The notes under the pieces: model-generated
Told to the model about the DNA's origin: nothing
Databases searched by the model: none
The model's input: the letters and a program-made list of their open reading frames with translations, nothing else
Part shown: positions 5,691 through 6,907 of the stretch, one piece after another
How positions within the stretch are numbered: the first letter of the stretch is position 1
How the letters are laid out: the number at the start of each line of letters is the position of its first letter
DNA from: Armatimonadota bacterium
GTDB taxonomy: Bacteria; Armatimonadota; Zipacnadia; Zipacnadales; UBA11051
Direction: 5' to 3'
DNA: 6,907 nucleotides
Assembly (NCBI GenBank): GCA_003542955.1
Contig: DPJP01000374.1
Span: forward strand, 17,961-24,867
Made by a program: the position numbers and the translations under genes

Positions 5691-6907
5691 TCACCTGCTC
5701 TCGCTCAGCACCACCCGCACTGTGTGGATGCCGAACGGGCGCGTAGTCAGCGTGAAGCCCTTCGCATGCTGCAGACCCAGCGGCTGTACGCCCTGCTCCA
5801 GCGCGTCGGTCTCATGCGCGGAGATGAGATCGCTGGCGAACTCGACCTTGACCTCGCCGCCCTTGCCGACCAGGTCCACGATACGCAGGATGTAGCCGTT
5901 GCCGTCGTAGGCCTGCTTCATCGCCGTGACGGCAATCTCGCGGCGGTCCGTGAAACAGAACGAGCGCTCCTGCGGCAGGAACTGCTCGCCGACGACAGGC
6001 TCAATCGGCCGCATGATGTTCATCCTGCACTGTGACAGCGGGCAGTTGAGCTCCCACCCTGCCAGGTGGCTGAGGCTCTCAGACCAACTGCCACGATGGG
6101 GGACAAGGCGGTGGACGAACTCGTGCCTGCCCCGCAGGTCGGTGCGGTAGCAGCGCGCCCCGCAGCTCGCCCCATCGCGCAGCAGCACCGGGGTGATGGC
6201 GCCTTCACCGAGGCTGTAGCCGGCTGAGTTGCTCGCGACCGTGATCCCGCAGTCAGTGTTACTCAGGTCGACCCACTTCTGCAGGTACCGCCCGCCGCTC
6301 CCGCGGTAGGTGCCGGGCATCTCGTCGTCGGGCATGCGCACCGCGCAGTAAGGGCTCTCATACGTGATGGCGCCGTCGGGTATGTCGAAGGGGAGCGCCA
6401 TGCGTATCTGCACATCGCGCATCTGCGTCCAATCGATGACGGTGCGCAGGTCCATGTAGCTGAGGTCCCTGTACAGGATCAGCTGCTGCGTGATCGTGGT
6501 CTGTGGCAGGTAGCCCTCGCGCTGGATCGCCTGGAACACCGGACCATCGGCTATCATCTCGCCCAGCGACCACTCGACCTCCTGTCTGTCTCCCGTGAAC
6601 TCCTCACGCACGGTGTCGGCGATGTCTCTCTCCGCGCAGATGTGGCCGAGATCGCTGTTGTCGGGCAGCAGCAGCATTTCGCCGTCGTACTCCCACGCGA
6701 CGGGCCATCCGCCCTCCATCTCCAGGTAGCCGGCGCCTACGCTGAGCGAGGGCTCACCATCGTCACAGATGGTAGGTACACCGTGCTCTCCGTCGGACAT
6801 GGGCTCCGCGTACACGGTGGTATAGCCGATCGAGGGCACGCACGGCGGCACGAAGGTGAAGTAGATGCGTGCCTGGGTGTCGGTCGAGTTCTCGACATGG
6901 GTGACCT
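5691..6907 (-). CDS. GH38-type alpha-mannosidase, C-terminal part (5' end beyond the window)
   Basis: The frame is open from the right edge to a TGA at 5691-5693, giving 404 visible residues; the GTG at 6849-6851 is only an internal codon, since the 18 codons before it also fit the family. GH38 enzymes release alpha-linked mannose from glycans or glycosides. The catalytic N-terminal barrel with its Asp nucleophile is off-window. What is visible is the C-terminal beta-rich half. In order (fragment numbering) there is a Pro-Ser-Ile-Gly-Tyr-Thr linker strand (about 24-29) of the kind that precedes GH38 C-terminal domains, a Val-Ile-Asp-Trp strand (156-159), and Lys-Trp-Val-Asp-Leu-Ser (210-215) followed by a Gly-Ile-Thr-Val segment. 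After that come His-Glu-Phe-Val-His with Pro-His-Arg-Gly (261-272) and Asp-Gly-Asn-Gly-Tyr-Ile-Leu-Arg (334-341). These match the order seen in GH38 C-terminal domains such as mannosylglycerate hydrolases and cytosolic mannosidases. It is the upstream partner of the 818-residue protein. Localisation and exact specificity cannot be judged without the N-terminus. Confidence 0.85.
   Translation of the reverse strand, partial: VTHVENSTDTQARIYFTFVPPCVPSIGYTTVYAEPMSDGEHGVPTICDDGEPSLSVGAGYLEMEGGWPVAWEYDGEMLLLPDNSDLGHICAERDIADTVREEFTGDRQEVEWSLGEMIADGPVFQAIQREGYLPQTTITQQLILYRDLSYMDLRTVIDWTQMRDVQIRMALPFDIPDGAITYESPYCAVRMPDDEMPGTYRGSGGRYLQKWVDLSNTDCGITVASNSAGYSLGEGAITPVLLRDGASCGARCYRTDLRGRHEFVHRLVPHRGSWSESLSHLAGWELNCPLSQCRMNIMRPIEPVVGEQFLPQERSFCFTDRREIAVTAMKQAYDGNGYILRIVDLVGKGGEVKVEFASDLISAHETDALEQGVQPLGLQHAKGFTLTTRPFGIHTVRVVLSESR

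Noticed and set aside
5211..6035. 274-codon plus-strand frame spanning the toroid gene start and the GH38-like gene end
   Set aside because: It crosses two supported minus-strand genes and their spacer, has no domain features and is explained by GC-rich antisense openness.

Overview
The window is GC-rich, with tightly packed coding sequence and strong Shine-Dalgarno sites, so it is bacterial. The genes fit a carbohydrate-degrading bacterium of the kind often recovered as metagenome bins (for example Armatimonadota- or Planctomycetota-like lineages). That taxonomic guess is inference from gene content only; there is no rRNA or marker gene here. I see no tRNA, rRNA, CRISPR array, transposase or phage gene.

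Layout, left to right. Positions 1-119 are a gene-free tail. A minus-strand gene (120-1955) encodes an exported protein of 611 residues that looks like a glycoside-hydrolase-type TIM barrel followed by a GH42-trimerisation-like domain and a small C-terminal beta domain. A 200-base intergenic region (1956-2155) separates it from a divergent plus-strand gene (2156-3157) for an aldo/keto reductase with an intact catalytic tetrad. That gene converges, with only 10 bases between stop codons, on a minus-strand gene (3168-5624) for an 818-residue protein I cannot assign to a named family. It looks like an alpha-helical toroid followed by a beta-sandwich, the fold plan of many polysaccharide lyases and some hydrolases. 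Upstream of it on the same strand, 66 bases away, lies the C-terminal part (404 residues) of a GH38-type alpha-mannosidase (5691-6907), whose catalytic half lies beyond the right edge.

Taken together the genes suggest glycan or glycoside breakdown: an alpha-mannosidase-like enzyme and the toroid protein probably co-transcribed, a secreted hydrolase-like protein, and a reductase that could act on a released sugar, aldehyde or ketone. No transporter, regulator or sulfatase is visible, so the substrate cannot be named. The item most worth following up is the 818-residue protein. The rest are members of known superfamilies in an ordinary accessory carbohydrate context, and I do not see strong evidence of a wholly new type of system.
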